Assembly (NCBI GenBank): GCA_910574915.1
Contig: CAJTCR010000019.1
Coordinates: forward strand, 1 to 64,000
Length of the DNA: 64,000 nucleotides
Direction of reading: 5' to 3'
DNA from: Eubacteriaceae bacterium
GTDB taxonomy: Bacteria; Bacillota; Clostridia; Lachnospirales; Lachnospiraceae
Below the pieces are notes generated by a model. It made no database searches. It saw nothing but the letters and a program-made list of their open reading frames with translations, and was not told the origin of the DNA. Positions 16,381 to 24,498 of the stretch are shown piece after piece. Every line of letters starts with the position of its first letter. Position 1 is the first letter of the stretch. The position numbers and the translations under genes were made by a program.

Positions 16381-17135
16381 CGTTCTCTCCATAAACTTAC
16401 TATCACACCACCTTCATTTGTACCTGAGATTAAGTAAGGAACTCTTTGTGGAATATCTAATTCCAAACTTTCCGAAGCTTCTATTTGCATATAGGAAATT
16501 TCTATGTCTGTTCCACTGTAATGATAAATATATGGTGCATTAAAGCTTGTTGACTTTTTTAGAAACTCAATGTATTCCTCCAATACCAAGTTCAGCTTAG
16601 AGATAATCATAGAATGCGGAAATCCCACATAACGAAAATGCCACGGTTCTTCACCAATTCCTGTAATACGTTCTTTTCCAGCTATATATCTCTCTATGAA
16701 ACCATATTTAGGAGCAATTTGTCTGAATTTATCACAAAAACCTGTTCTGGGAAAATCTGGGCAAACATTGTCTATTTGTTTTTGCGCTTTTGCTAAATCA
16801 ACCGCTAAACCTGTCTGATGTTCACTATGCCCCGGAACTGCAACAAACTTATTCGTATATTCTATTCCTTCCTTTTGAATTGACATATTCCATATTTCTT
16901 CTTGTTCTTCCTGTGACCTAAAACCACTCACTGCAACAATCTCTCCTTTGTAATGCAAACTTTCCAGTAATTGTTCAAGAATCGTTGCCGCTTGATGATT
17001 CAATAATATCTCTCTATCACCAATCAATATTGTTGTCATACTTTTCTCCATTGGAAAATGTGTCAAGGGATAATTGGAATTAACAAGAATTAAATTTCCT
17101 TTTTTAGTATCCTCTTTTGATATTTTAACTTTCAC
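16377..17135 (-). CDS. vanXY: VanXY-type D,D-dipeptidase/D,D-carboxypeptidase
   Basis: A 252-residue zinc peptidase of the VanY/VanX family. Metal ligands are visible: His106 and Asp113 in SEHQTGLAVDL and His166 with Glu163 in EPWHFRYVG. The size and lack of a signal peptide or membrane anchor fit the cytoplasmic bifunctional VanXY, which removes D-Ala-D-Ala and the terminal D-Ala of precursors. GTG start overlapping the end of vanG, with AGGAGGAG upstream. Confidence 0.9.
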   Translation of the reverse strand: MKVKISKEDTKKGNLILVNSNYPLTHFPMEKSMTTILIGDREILLNHQAATILEQLLESLHYKGEIVAVSGFRSQEEQEEIWNMSIQKEGIEYTNKFVAVPGHSEHQTGLAVDLAKAQKQIDNVCPDFPRTGFCDKFRQIAPKYGFIERYIAGKERITGIGEEPWHFRYVGFPHSMIISKLNLVLEEYIEFLKKSTSFNAPYIYHYSGTDIEISYMQIEASESLELDIPQRVPYLISGTNEGGVIVSLWRER

Positions 17136-18267
17136 AAATTTCTCCTCCTAATTCTAATAACCGTTCTACTATTTGCTTAAAAGTAATGCCCGCTGCTTTC
17201 ATCATATTGGGATATCTACTGTGGGAAGTAAAACCAGGAATAGTATTTACCTCATTAAATACTATTTCCTCATTACTTGTCAGAAACATGTCTACTCTTG
17301 CAAAATCTTTACAGTCCAAACACTTGTATATTAATTTCGCCGTTTCTTTGATTCTTTTTGCTGTTTCATCACTAATTCTCGCTGGAACATGAATTGAAGA
17401 AGTTTTTAATGAATATTTTTCATCAAAGTCAAAAAATCCTTTTGATAATTCTATTTCATCAATCTCACCGACAATTAATTTTTCATTACCCAATACAGCA
17501 CACCCTACTTCAAACCCTTCTATAAATTCCTCAATAATGATGTTTTCATCATAAGTAAATGCTCTTTCACAAGCTACTATAAATTCATTACAATCAGATA
17601 TTTTCGTAATCCCAAAAGACGAACCAGCTCTTATAGGTTTTACAAACAGCGGGTAACCCATTTCATTCGCTTTATTCATAAATCCTTTTACATCCATTGA
17701 TTTATTTATCGTAAATGATTTTGGAACTGACACACCGACTGTTGAAACCATTTTATGGGCTCTATCCTTATCCATACATAATGCAGATGCTAAAACACCA
17801 CAACCTATTATGGGTATGCCTGCCAATTCAAACACTCCTTGAACCGTTCCATCCTCTCCATTTTTGCCATGCATTATAGGAAGCGCCACATCAATATGCT
17901 TTTTCTCTAATTTTTCATTTCTAAAAATCACAACACACCTCTCTGTCCGATTTTGTGATACATAGACAGGTACACAATACTTTTTATTGCACCAACTGTC
18001 ATCTTCTATTATTTGAGGATCTCCCTCAAACAAAAACCATTCCCCTTTCTTTGAAATTCCAATTAAAACCAAATCATATCTAGTCTGATCAATTTGTTGA
18101 ATCACAGCACTGGCTGACTGCAAAGATACACTATATTCTGGAGAACATCCGCCAAATAGAACCGCTACTGTTTTTATTGATTTCGATTTTTCTTCGTACA
18201 TTCTCTGATCTATCTTCTCTTTTACCTCCTTTGCATTCGGTATATTTTTTGCGACTGATAAATTCAT
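17125..18267 (-). CDS. vanG: VanG-type D-alanine--D-serine ligase
   Basis: A 380-residue ATP-grasp ligase with close recall-level similarity to VanG: FGGCSPEYSVSLQSASAV, LPIMHGKNGEDGT, KPIRAGSSFGI, the omega-loop segment ELSKGFFDFDEKYSLK, and NEVNTIPGFTSHSRYPNM. The omega-loop lacks the Lys-Tyr pair of D-lactate ligases and matches D-Ser-incorporating VanC/E/G enzymes. It has about 30 extra N-terminal residues before KTVAVLFGG; AGGAGG before the first ATG supports this longer start. The product ends peptidoglycan stems in D-Ala-D-Ser, lowering vancomycin affinity. Confidence 0.93.
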   Translation of the reverse strand: MNLSVAKNIPNAKEVKEKIDQRMYEEKSKSIKTVAVLFGGCSPEYSVSLQSASAVIQQIDQTRYDLVLIGISKKGEWFLFEGDPQIIEDDSWCNKKYCVPVYVSQNRTERCVVIFRNEKLEKKHIDVALPIMHGKNGEDGTVQGVFELAGIPIIGCGVLASALCMDKDRAHKMVSTVGVSVPKSFTINKSMDVKGFMNKANEMGYPLFVKPIRAGSSFGITKISDCNEFIVACERAFTYDENIIIEEFIEGFEVGCAVLGNEKLIVGEIDEIELSKGFFDFDEKYSLKTSSIHVPARISDETAKRIKETAKLIYKCLDCKDFARVDMFLTSNEEIVFNEVNTIPGFTSHSRYPNMMKAAGITFKQIVERLLELGGEICES

Positions 18268-18285
18268 AATTTCCTCCTAAAATGT

Positions 18286-19110
18286 TTAATTTCTTTTTTC
18301 CACTTCTATATTCTCAGAAAGCTCATAACCTATTTCACAGCAATTTCTATAAATCTTTTTTTCTTCAACCTTTATTTGTGTTTCATTTAATATTTTATTC
18401 TGAACAATATCTACCTCCTGAAAAATTTTATCATTGCTTCGATAATATACAATGTTTTGATTTGTTATTTCATATCTGTACTTCAATTTTTCACTTGCAA
18501 AAATTTCACCATATATATTATTTTCATCAAAAGAAATAACAATTTGAAAACTAATATCTGTATCATTCCTAACTTTTAAATCTAACCACCCCTCCGAAAT
18601 AGCAGCATCTACACCTATTGGTGCATCACTCGGAGGCTCTGGAAAGTCTTTTTTTCTATGCCCATGTCTTTCAACAATCGTAAGTGGTGTATGCAAAAAC
18701 AACCAAAAAAGCAAATTGCTCATTTGACATAATCCACCACCCAATTCAGCCGTTAAAACACCATTTGTTACAGTCAACCCCTCTCTAAATTGTTCCTTAT
18801 CATCCGCTTTCCTTACTATTTTCCAAAAAGAAAAAGTTTCTTGTGGTTCGATAACCAAGTAACTTAATGTCATAGCAGCCAATTTGAGATTGAAAACTTT
18901 ATTTTCCTGATAAACCATATCAAATCCGGTTTTTTCATTGTACATAGGGCAGCTTGACTTAAATACATGATAAGGCAATTGCTTCATTGATATATTGTTG
19001 GCATACTTATTTTTATCCAATGTCATACCAAGATAAAAAACCAATTTTCTTTCTTGTTTTCTAATTGGCAGTAACCATGGAAAAATTTGAGTAATTCTTT
19101 TCCTTTCCAT
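18286..19110 (-). CDS. vanW: VanW family protein
   Basis: A 274-residue protein with the VanW core: ETFSFWKIV, GLTVTNGVLTAELGGGLCQMSNLLFWLFLHTPL and ERHGHRKKDFP. VanW accompanies vanB and vanG clusters; its biochemical role is not established. It is the first gene after the vanS/vanW hairpin and lies 18 bp upstream of vanG. AAAGG precedes the ATG. Confidence 0.9.
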   Translation of the reverse strand: MERKRITQIFPWLLPIRKQERKLVFYLGMTLDKNKYANNISMKQLPYHVFKSSCPMYNEKTGFDMVYQENKVFNLKLAAMTLSYLVIEPQETFSFWKIVRKADDKEQFREGLTVTNGVLTAELGGGLCQMSNLLFWLFLHTPLTIVERHGHRKKDFPEPPSDAPIGVDAAISEGWLDLKVRNDTDISFQIVISFDENNIYGEIFASEKLKYRYEITNQNIVYYRSNDKIFQEVDIVQNKILNETQIKVEEKKIYRNCCEIGYELSENIEVEKRN

Positions 19111-19125
19111 ATTGCATTCCTTTCA

Positions 19126-19174
19126 AAAAGCCTGTCTATTTTGGTACTTATCTTACCAAAAACAAACAGGCTTT
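19126..19174 (-). terminator. Large hairpin between vanS and vanW (terminator or attenuator)
   Basis: AAAAGCCTGT...TTTTGGTA (19126-19146) pairs with 19154-19174 around a 7-nt loop. Leftward it exits into CTTTTTG and ends only about 16 bases before the vanW start codon, so it lies in the vanW leader. It may end vanRS transcription or control read-through into the resistance genes. Confidence 0.6.
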
Positions 19175-19240
19175 ATTTTAATATTAAATTATTTAATTCC
19201 TAATAAAATCCTAAGATTGTGTTCTGCACTGCTTAAAGAA

Positions 19241-20374
19241 TTATGGGAGTACAACACAAAATATAGTCACTTCATTATTGCTCTCTGCTATAATTTCTCC
19301 TTTATGTAAAAGAACAATCTCTTTTGCTATGGCAAGACCTAAACCCGCTCCACCAGTTTTTTCTCCTCTAGCATCATCCAGACGGAAAAATTTTTCAAAA
19401 ATAGAATCTAGTTTTTTTGCTGGTATAGTTCTTCCAGAATTTTTAAAATATATTCTCGTTTTTGCACTTTCAACCTCTATCCAAATTTGTATTTCTGTAT
19501 CTCGGTAACTATATGCAATGGCATTCTTTAAAATATTATTAAATACTCTAGCAAGTTTATCAGGATCACCTAAGATCATTACATTTTCTGGAACATTTAG
19601 TTTTATTGTGTTTCCATGCTCTTGCAACAGTGGATAAAATTCATCTGCCATTTGATATAGCATATAAGAAAGATCTAAGTTTTCTTTTTCTAAATCAATA
19701 TTTTGAAGATTATAACGAGTGATTTCAAAAAACTCATTAATTAGTATTTCCAAACGATGAGATTTTTTTAAAGTAATATCTACATATTTTATCCTCTGTT
19801 CTATCGGCATATCCGGCACTTCTCTTAATAAGCTCAAATAACCTATAATTGATGTCAATGGTGTTTTTAAGTCATGTGCTAAATATGCAATTAAATCATT
19901 TTTTCGTTCCGACTCTTCTTTCAATATCTGCTCATGTCTTTGCATTTCACTCTTTATCTCTGCCATTTGTGTAGAAATCTCTGCATATTCCTTTGGAAAT
20001 ATTTCTATCGCCTGTTTCTCCTGTGTCATGTACTTGTAAATCATATCACTCGCTATTGTCACAGTTTTTTGCAGACTGGACTTTGCAGATAGTCGAATAG
20101 TTACAAAAACAGTTATAATCCATGCCAAACAAATTAAAATAAAGACTCCTAACAAAAGGTATTTCAATTTATACCATTGAGGTCTGTGTATGATTCCATC
20201 TTGACCAGATTCTGGTATATAATTGAATTCTGTAATCATATAGTTATGTTCAAACCAATCTACAAAGCTGCCATTCCAAATGTAATCAACCAGATAGAAA
20301 ATCATTATGCAAGCACATATAGTTATTATACATATAAAAGCAATCTTTATGATCTTAGGTCTTTTATTTTTCAA
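19241..20374 (-). CDS. vanS: VanS-type sensor histidine kinase
   Basis: A 377-residue kinase with two membrane segments (residues about 10-28 and 75-95) flanking a short extracellular loop, a HisKA domain (LIAYLAHDLKTPLTSIIGYL, His in AHDLKTP) and HATPase_c (NILKNAIAYS; GGAGLGLAIAKEI). It overlaps vanR by 11 bp and seems to use a TTG start. The short loop fits VanG/VanC-type sensors. It should phosphorylate VanR in response to glycopeptide or cell-wall stress. Confidence 0.9.
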   Translation of the reverse strand: MKNKRPKIIKIAFICIITICACIMIFYLVDYIWNGSFVDWFEHNYMITEFNYIPESGQDGIIHRPQWYKLKYLLLGVFILICLAWIITVFVTIRLSAKSSLQKTVTIASDMIYKYMTQEKQAIEIFPKEYAEISTQMAEIKSEMQRHEQILKEESERKNDLIAYLAHDLKTPLTSIIGYLSLLREVPDMPIEQRIKYVDITLKKSHRLEILINEFFEITRYNLQNIDLEKENLDLSYMLYQMADEFYPLLQEHGNTIKLNVPENVMILGDPDKLARVFNNILKNAIAYSYRDTEIQIWIEVESAKTRIYFKNSGRTIPAKKLDSIFEKFFRLDDARGEKTGGAGLGLAIAKEIVLLHKGEIIAESNNEVTIFCVVLP

Positions 20375-21059
20375 TTTTATATCCGCACCCCCATACTGTT
20401 TTTATATACTTAGGCTCTTCAAAGGAATCCTGCATCTTTTCTCTCAAATGACGTATGTGTACTGTAATTGTATTATTGTTTTTACAATAATACTCATCAC
20501 CCCATATTTCATGAAACAATTCCTCTGAACTTACCACTTCTCCCTTTCTCTGGCATAGAATTCGTAAAATAGAAAACTCTGTAGGTGTTAGTTCCAATTT
20601 TTTTTCATTTAAAATACATTCATGTGTTTTTATATTAATCAGAAGCCCAGAATGCGATATAACCTCTTCTTCTTTTTCTGTACTGGTATTATACTTCTTA
20701 TATCTTCGTAGCTGTGCCTTTACACGTGCAACTAATTCTAATGGTAAAAATGGTTTTGTTATATAATCATCTGCACCTAACGTTAATCCTGTTATTTTAT
20801 CTATTTCTTGCGATTTTGCTGTCAACATAATAACAGGAAAACAATATCGTTCTCTTATTTTCTGACAAATCTGCAAGCCGCTTATATTTGGAAGCATAAT
20901 ATCCAAAATTGCAAGATCAAATGTTTCAGTTTTAATGTATTTCAATGCATCTTCGGCCGTATAATATTTATATACCTCAAAATTTTCATTTTCCAAATAT
21001 AAGGCAACTAAATCAGCAATTTCTTGTTCATCATCAACAATAAGAATCTTCTCACTCAT
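20364..21059 (-). CDS. vanR: VanR-type OmpR-family response regulator
   Basis: A 231-residue regulator with a receiver domain (DDEQEIADL; phospho-Asp in AILDIMLPNISG; Lys in TKPFLPLEL) and a C-terminal winged helix (LTPTEFSILRILC, TVHIRHLREKM). GAGGAGAT precedes the ATG. It is the first gene of the van group, 73 bp after the RiPP M16 peptidase gene, with its own promoter. Confidence 0.92.
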   Translation of the reverse strand: MSEKILIVDDEQEIADLVALYLENENFEVYKYYTAEDALKYIKTETFDLAILDIMLPNISGLQICQKIRERYCFPVIMLTAKSQEIDKITGLTLGADDYITKPFLPLELVARVKAQLRRYKKYNTSTEKEEEVISHSGLLINIKTHECILNEKKLELTPTEFSILRILCQRKGEVVSSEELFHEIWGDEYYCKNNNTITVHIRHLREKMQDSFEEPKYIKTVWGCGYKIEK

Positions 21060-21098
21060 GAATCCATCTCCTCACTTAAATAAGTATATATACAGCTT

Positions 21099-21127
21099 AT
21101 TATATAGATAAATACTTCTCTTTTCAA
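21099..21127 (-). promoter_or_regulatory. Promoter of vanRS
   Basis: TTGAAA (21127-21122) and TATAAT (21104-21099) with 17-bp spacing. AAATACT/AGTATTT forms an inverted repeat around the -35, a candidate VanR binding site. Read-through from the RiPP operon is also possible because no terminator separates them. Confidence 0.65.
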
Positions 21128-21132
21128 GTATT

Positions 21133-22305
21133 TTACAACATCTTGCTTAACTCATTCACTAATCTTATGACTTCTTCATAAACTGATTGATACTTAATCT
21201 GAGTAATGATATCAATATACAATTGCTTTTCAAATATTTCTGTTTCAAACAAAAAATTTTTTTCTATTTCACCTATATACTGTTCTGACGTAATGCAACT
21301 GATTTTTTCTATACATAAAGAATACTCCTGTTTTATCTTTTCAAATAATTCTTCACTTAAAATTTCAATAGCTTGTTTATGCAGTTTTTCCCCTATGTTA
21401 TGCCAATTTTCCAACTCTATTTTTGCATTATCCTCGCTCTTTAACTGTATACAAACATATTGTCTTTCACTATCATAAAAAATTCGCTTACAATGCACAT
21501 CACATTTTTTATCTAAGATAGTAAAATAAACTCTCTCTAATATATCTTCACAAAAAATAAATGATAAATCATCAACAACACGCTTTTTTAAACTGCAATT
21601 GTTCATATTTCTTTTTATCATAAAGATTTTTTCAGTATTATATGCAAGGGTACAATACTCTTTACATTGAACTTCCGGAAATATTTCACTTGAAGGTCTT
21701 TCCCCAAAATTAACGGAACCAAATATTTCTGCAATTAAACTTTCTACATACTGATATGTAATATTTCCTGTTACAACCAGTGCGATTGGGCTATTAGAAT
21801 AGAATCTATTAAAAAAACTTAAAACTTTTCCATAATCCAAAGCATATAAATATTCTTTTTCACCAATTGGAAAGTAAGCCTTTCCATAAGATAGCTCCTG
21901 CAACAATGCAGATTCTTTTTTATCAAATGAAAATCTATGAAATTCATCTATAACATCATTTAAAATCATTCCAAAAAGACTCTCATCTAATGTTTTACCC
22001 AAACAAATATCCCGCAAAATTTTTAAGCTATTCTTTAAGCTATTTTCTTGCCCTCTTTTTAATTGAATCTTAAAACTTGTTGAAGTAAAACTTGTATTCC
22101 CCCATATATACTCATAATTTTCACGTGCAGTCTTTGATACTCGATCAAATCCCAATAGCATATGTTCCAAGAAATGAGCCACCCCTCTATTATTACCATC
22201 CTGTTCTGATCCTACTTTCACCAATAGCTCAACATACGTTTCCTCTGAACTATCTACTGGATAAATATAATGTCTAACTCGTTTATTTAATGCTATTCCT
22301 TGCAT
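21133..22305 (-). CDS. M16-family zinc peptidase of the RiPP cluster
   Basis: A 390-residue peptidase with the inverted zinc motif HxxEH (His44, Glu47, His48 in GVAHFLEHMLLG) and a downstream acidic third-ligand region (DVIDEFHRF). M16 proteins accompany several radical-SAM peptide systems, for example AlbE/AlbF in subtilosin. Likely role: leader removal or immunity. It overlaps the ABC gene by 23 bp. The ATG at 22305 has AAGGTGA upstream; a GTG four codons earlier is less well placed. Confidence 0.82.
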   Translation of the reverse strand: MQGIALNKRVRHYIYPVDSSEETYVELLVKVGSEQDGNNRGVAHFLEHMLLGFDRVSKTARENYEYIWGNTSFTSTSFKIQLKRGQENSLKNSLKILRDICLGKTLDESLFGMILNDVIDEFHRFSFDKKESALLQELSYGKAYFPIGEKEYLYALDYGKVLSFFNRFYSNSPIALVVTGNITYQYVESLIAEIFGSVNFGERPSSEIFPEVQCKEYCTLAYNTEKIFMIKRNMNNCSLKKRVVDDLSFIFCEDILERVYFTILDKKCDVHCKRIFYDSERQYVCIQLKSEDNAKIELENWHNIGEKLHKQAIEILSEELFEKIKQEYSLCIEKISCITSEQYIGEIEKNFLFETEIFEKQLYIDIITQIKYQSVYEEVIRLVNELSKML

Positions 22306-24109
22306 TATAATCTTCACCTTTTTCCTTTACCATATACTTTTCAGCCTGTAAATTATACAACTTCTGGAACGCTCCATGACTGTTTATAAGTTGCGCAAAA
22401 TCTCCGCTTTCGACTAAATTACCATTATCCATTACATATATCCAATCTACCACTTGTGCTGTCGTTAACCTGTGTGATATCATTATGCAAGTTTTTTTAT
22501 TTATCATTTCTAATATTTTTCTATATAGAACATCTTCTGCCGCAGCATCTAATGCAGCCGCTGGCTCATCCATAACAATAAGAGCTGCATTAGAAAAATA
22601 TGCCCTACTTAATGCTATTTTTTGCCACTGTCCTCCTGACAAATCAACACTATCCTTCCAACCTCTTTGTAATATAGTATTGTATCCATTAGGTAACTTA
22701 CATATAAATTCATCCGCATCAGCTTTTTTAGATGCTTTTTTAATATCTTTCTCATCCATAATGGCACCAATGTTCCCTATTTGAATGTTTTCGTTTACAC
22801 TTAATGGCAATTTTAAAAAATCCTGAAACACTGCACTGATAAGTTTTCTATATTGTTGAACATCATATTTTTTAATATCTTGGCCATTAACTAATATAGT
22901 CCCCGAAGTTGGTTTGTATATTCCAATTAATAGCTTAATTAACGTTGTTTTACCAGACCCATTGAACCCGACTATCAAATATGATTTTCCTGCTTGAATA
23001 CGCATATTTATATTTCTCAATACCATTTTGTCACAGCCAGGATATTTAAAACTAACATCTATAAACTCTAAAGTTTCAATATGATCAATAGAAATCTTCT
23101 GTTCAGAAACATCCAGTTCGTTCTTACTCAAAAATTCAAATAGTGTTTGAATGTATAAGTTATCGTTATAGATCGTAGAAAGAGTATTTAAAATACTTCC
23201 TGCATATTCTTGAAGTATATCAATGGAATTGATATACATTGTAATATCTCCCACTGTGTTCCCTTTCCTTAACGTATCAATTATGACATATAACTTCATA
23301 ACATATGTTGCTATATATTGAATACTCCTAGCCAAAGACGATTGACACAAATTCTGTTTTCTTACTGACTTGTTTTGTTTTATATATCTATCAAGTATAG
23401 AAGTAACTTTATTTTTCAAAAATTCTTCTATACCATATAGCCTTATTTCCTTGATGTTTTCATACTTTGTATATATTTCCTTCAACACCTCTATCAATCG
23501 CAGCTTTTCTATTCTTGCATTGTATATATTGTGCAGCCTATCATATATTTTATTATTAACACAAAATACTGGTAGATATGCAAGTAATACGGCAAATACT
23601 AAGACTTTATTATAACTATATAAAATCCCTATCACTCCAAAAAGAACTACTAGATTTCTTACTAGTAATATTACGTTTTCACTTACACTAATAGAGCGAG
23701 ACAATGCCTCATTATTTATTTTTGACATTTTATTATATACAATAGTATCATCAAACTGCTCCATTTCCATTTCATCAACCTGATTTAAAACCCTAGCTGT
23801 AATATATTTATTAACATAATCGGATTGCATATCTTTTAGATAAGTACAACAAGAATATAATACATCTGTAATTATTTGTAGTAATCCATGAAAACACAGC
23901 CATATAATTACCATGTCTAATTTATCTGTTTTTAGATTTATTAAAGAATTAATAAATTCCTTCCACACTAATAAACCACATGGTACTGCTAAACCGCTTA
24001 ATATATTACAAATGAGAAGTAACGTAAAATTCTTTTTTGATGCATTCCATAAAAATTCTATTGTATTTTTTGTGGAAATAAAATTTTTTATATACTTATG
24101 TTTAAACAT
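22283..24109 (-). CDS. ABC exporter of the RiPP cluster (fused membrane and ATPase domains)
   Basis: A 608-residue half-transporter: six membrane segments in residues 1-320, then an ATPase with Walker A GFNGSGKTTLIKLL, signature LSGGQWQKIALS and Walker B ALIVMDEP. There is no N-terminal C39 peptidase domain, so the adjacent M16 protein is the better candidate for leader cleavage. AGGAGG before the ATG at 24109 supports this start over one 40 codons upstream inside the intergenic hairpin. It should export the modified peptide. Confidence 0.88.
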   Translation of the reverse strand: MFKHKYIKNFISTKNTIEFLWNASKKNFTLLLICNILSGLAVPCGLLVWKEFINSLINLKTDKLDMVIIWLCFHGLLQIITDVLYSCCTYLKDMQSDYVNKYITARVLNQVDEMEMEQFDDTIVYNKMSKINNEALSRSISVSENVILLVRNLVVLFGVIGILYSYNKVLVFAVLLAYLPVFCVNNKIYDRLHNIYNARIEKLRLIEVLKEIYTKYENIKEIRLYGIEEFLKNKVTSILDRYIKQNKSVRKQNLCQSSLARSIQYIATYVMKLYVIIDTLRKGNTVGDITMYINSIDILQEYAGSILNTLSTIYNDNLYIQTLFEFLSKNELDVSEQKISIDHIETLEFIDVSFKYPGCDKMVLRNINMRIQAGKSYLIVGFNGSGKTTLIKLLIGIYKPTSGTILVNGQDIKKYDVQQYRKLISAVFQDFLKLPLSVNENIQIGNIGAIMDEKDIKKASKKADADEFICKLPNGYNTILQRGWKDSVDLSGGQWQKIALSRAYFSNAALIVMDEPAAALDAAAEDVLYRKILEMINKKTCIMISHRLTTAQVVDWIYVMDNGNLVESGDFAQLINSHGAFQKLYNLQAEKYMVKEKGEDYNARNSIK

Positions 24110-24130
24110 AAAATCCTCCTCATTAAAAAT

Positions 24131-24198
24131 GGGGGGATATACCCCCCACCACCTAAGTAGTAATTTTCTTGCCAAGAGAAAAACTACTACTTGGGTGG
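24131..24198 (-). terminator. Hairpins between precursor peptide and exporter genes
   Basis: A perfect GGGGGG/CCCCCC hairpin (24131-24136 with 24142-24147) adjoins a longer stem (24149-24170 with 24174-24198, some bulges). They follow the precursor stop and precede the exporter ribosome site. In peptide operons such structures usually act as partial terminators or stabilise the precursor mRNA, giving more precursor than transporter. Confidence 0.65.
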
Positions 24199-24228
24199 AA
24201 TTGCACTGCCCTAAAACAGCTTCTGACA

Positions 24229-24435
24229 TTAGCCGATAGAAATACGGTTAGTGCCAACTGCATCTGAACTATTGTATGAATAGTTTCCATTGCAATTGCA
24301 GCCACAATGTCCACAAGCGTCAACAGTCCCTCTTGCTGATGAGAATCCGCTGGAACACATACAAGCTCTCATCTCTCCATACTTAGCATCTACACCAGTT
24401 GCAACAGTTCTTCCTACAGGATTAACTAACTTCAT
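24229..24435 (-). CDS. Six-cysteine RiPP precursor, ruminococcin-C-like
   Basis: A 68-residue precursor. Leader about residues 1-22 (MKLVNPVGRTVATGVDAKYG). Core cysteines are at 25, 27, 41, 44, 46 and 48 (ACMCSSG ... ACGHCGCNCNG), with a Tyr/Asn/Ser-rich tail. The TGVD...CMCSSG arrangement parallels ruminococcin C (TGAD...CVCSG, recalled), a sactipeptide, but the second cysteine cluster is CxxCxCxC instead of two Cys. GGGAGG lies eight bases before the ATG; a GTG three codons upstream is possible but poorly spaced. It is flanked by maturase and exporter genes. Confidence 0.82.
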   Translation of the reverse strand: MKLVNPVGRTVATGVDAKYGEMRACMCSSGFSSARGTVDACGHCGCNCNGNYSYNSSDAVGTNRISIG

Positions 24436-24498
24436 ACCACACACCTCCCTTCATAGCAAATTTATATTAAAGTGCAGTTTTACACTATAATATACGGT

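Noticed and set aside
24229..24444. GTG start three codons upstream for the RiPP precursor
   Set aside because: The GGGAGG ribosome site would overlap or abut the GTG, while the ATG at 24435 has an eight-base spacing.
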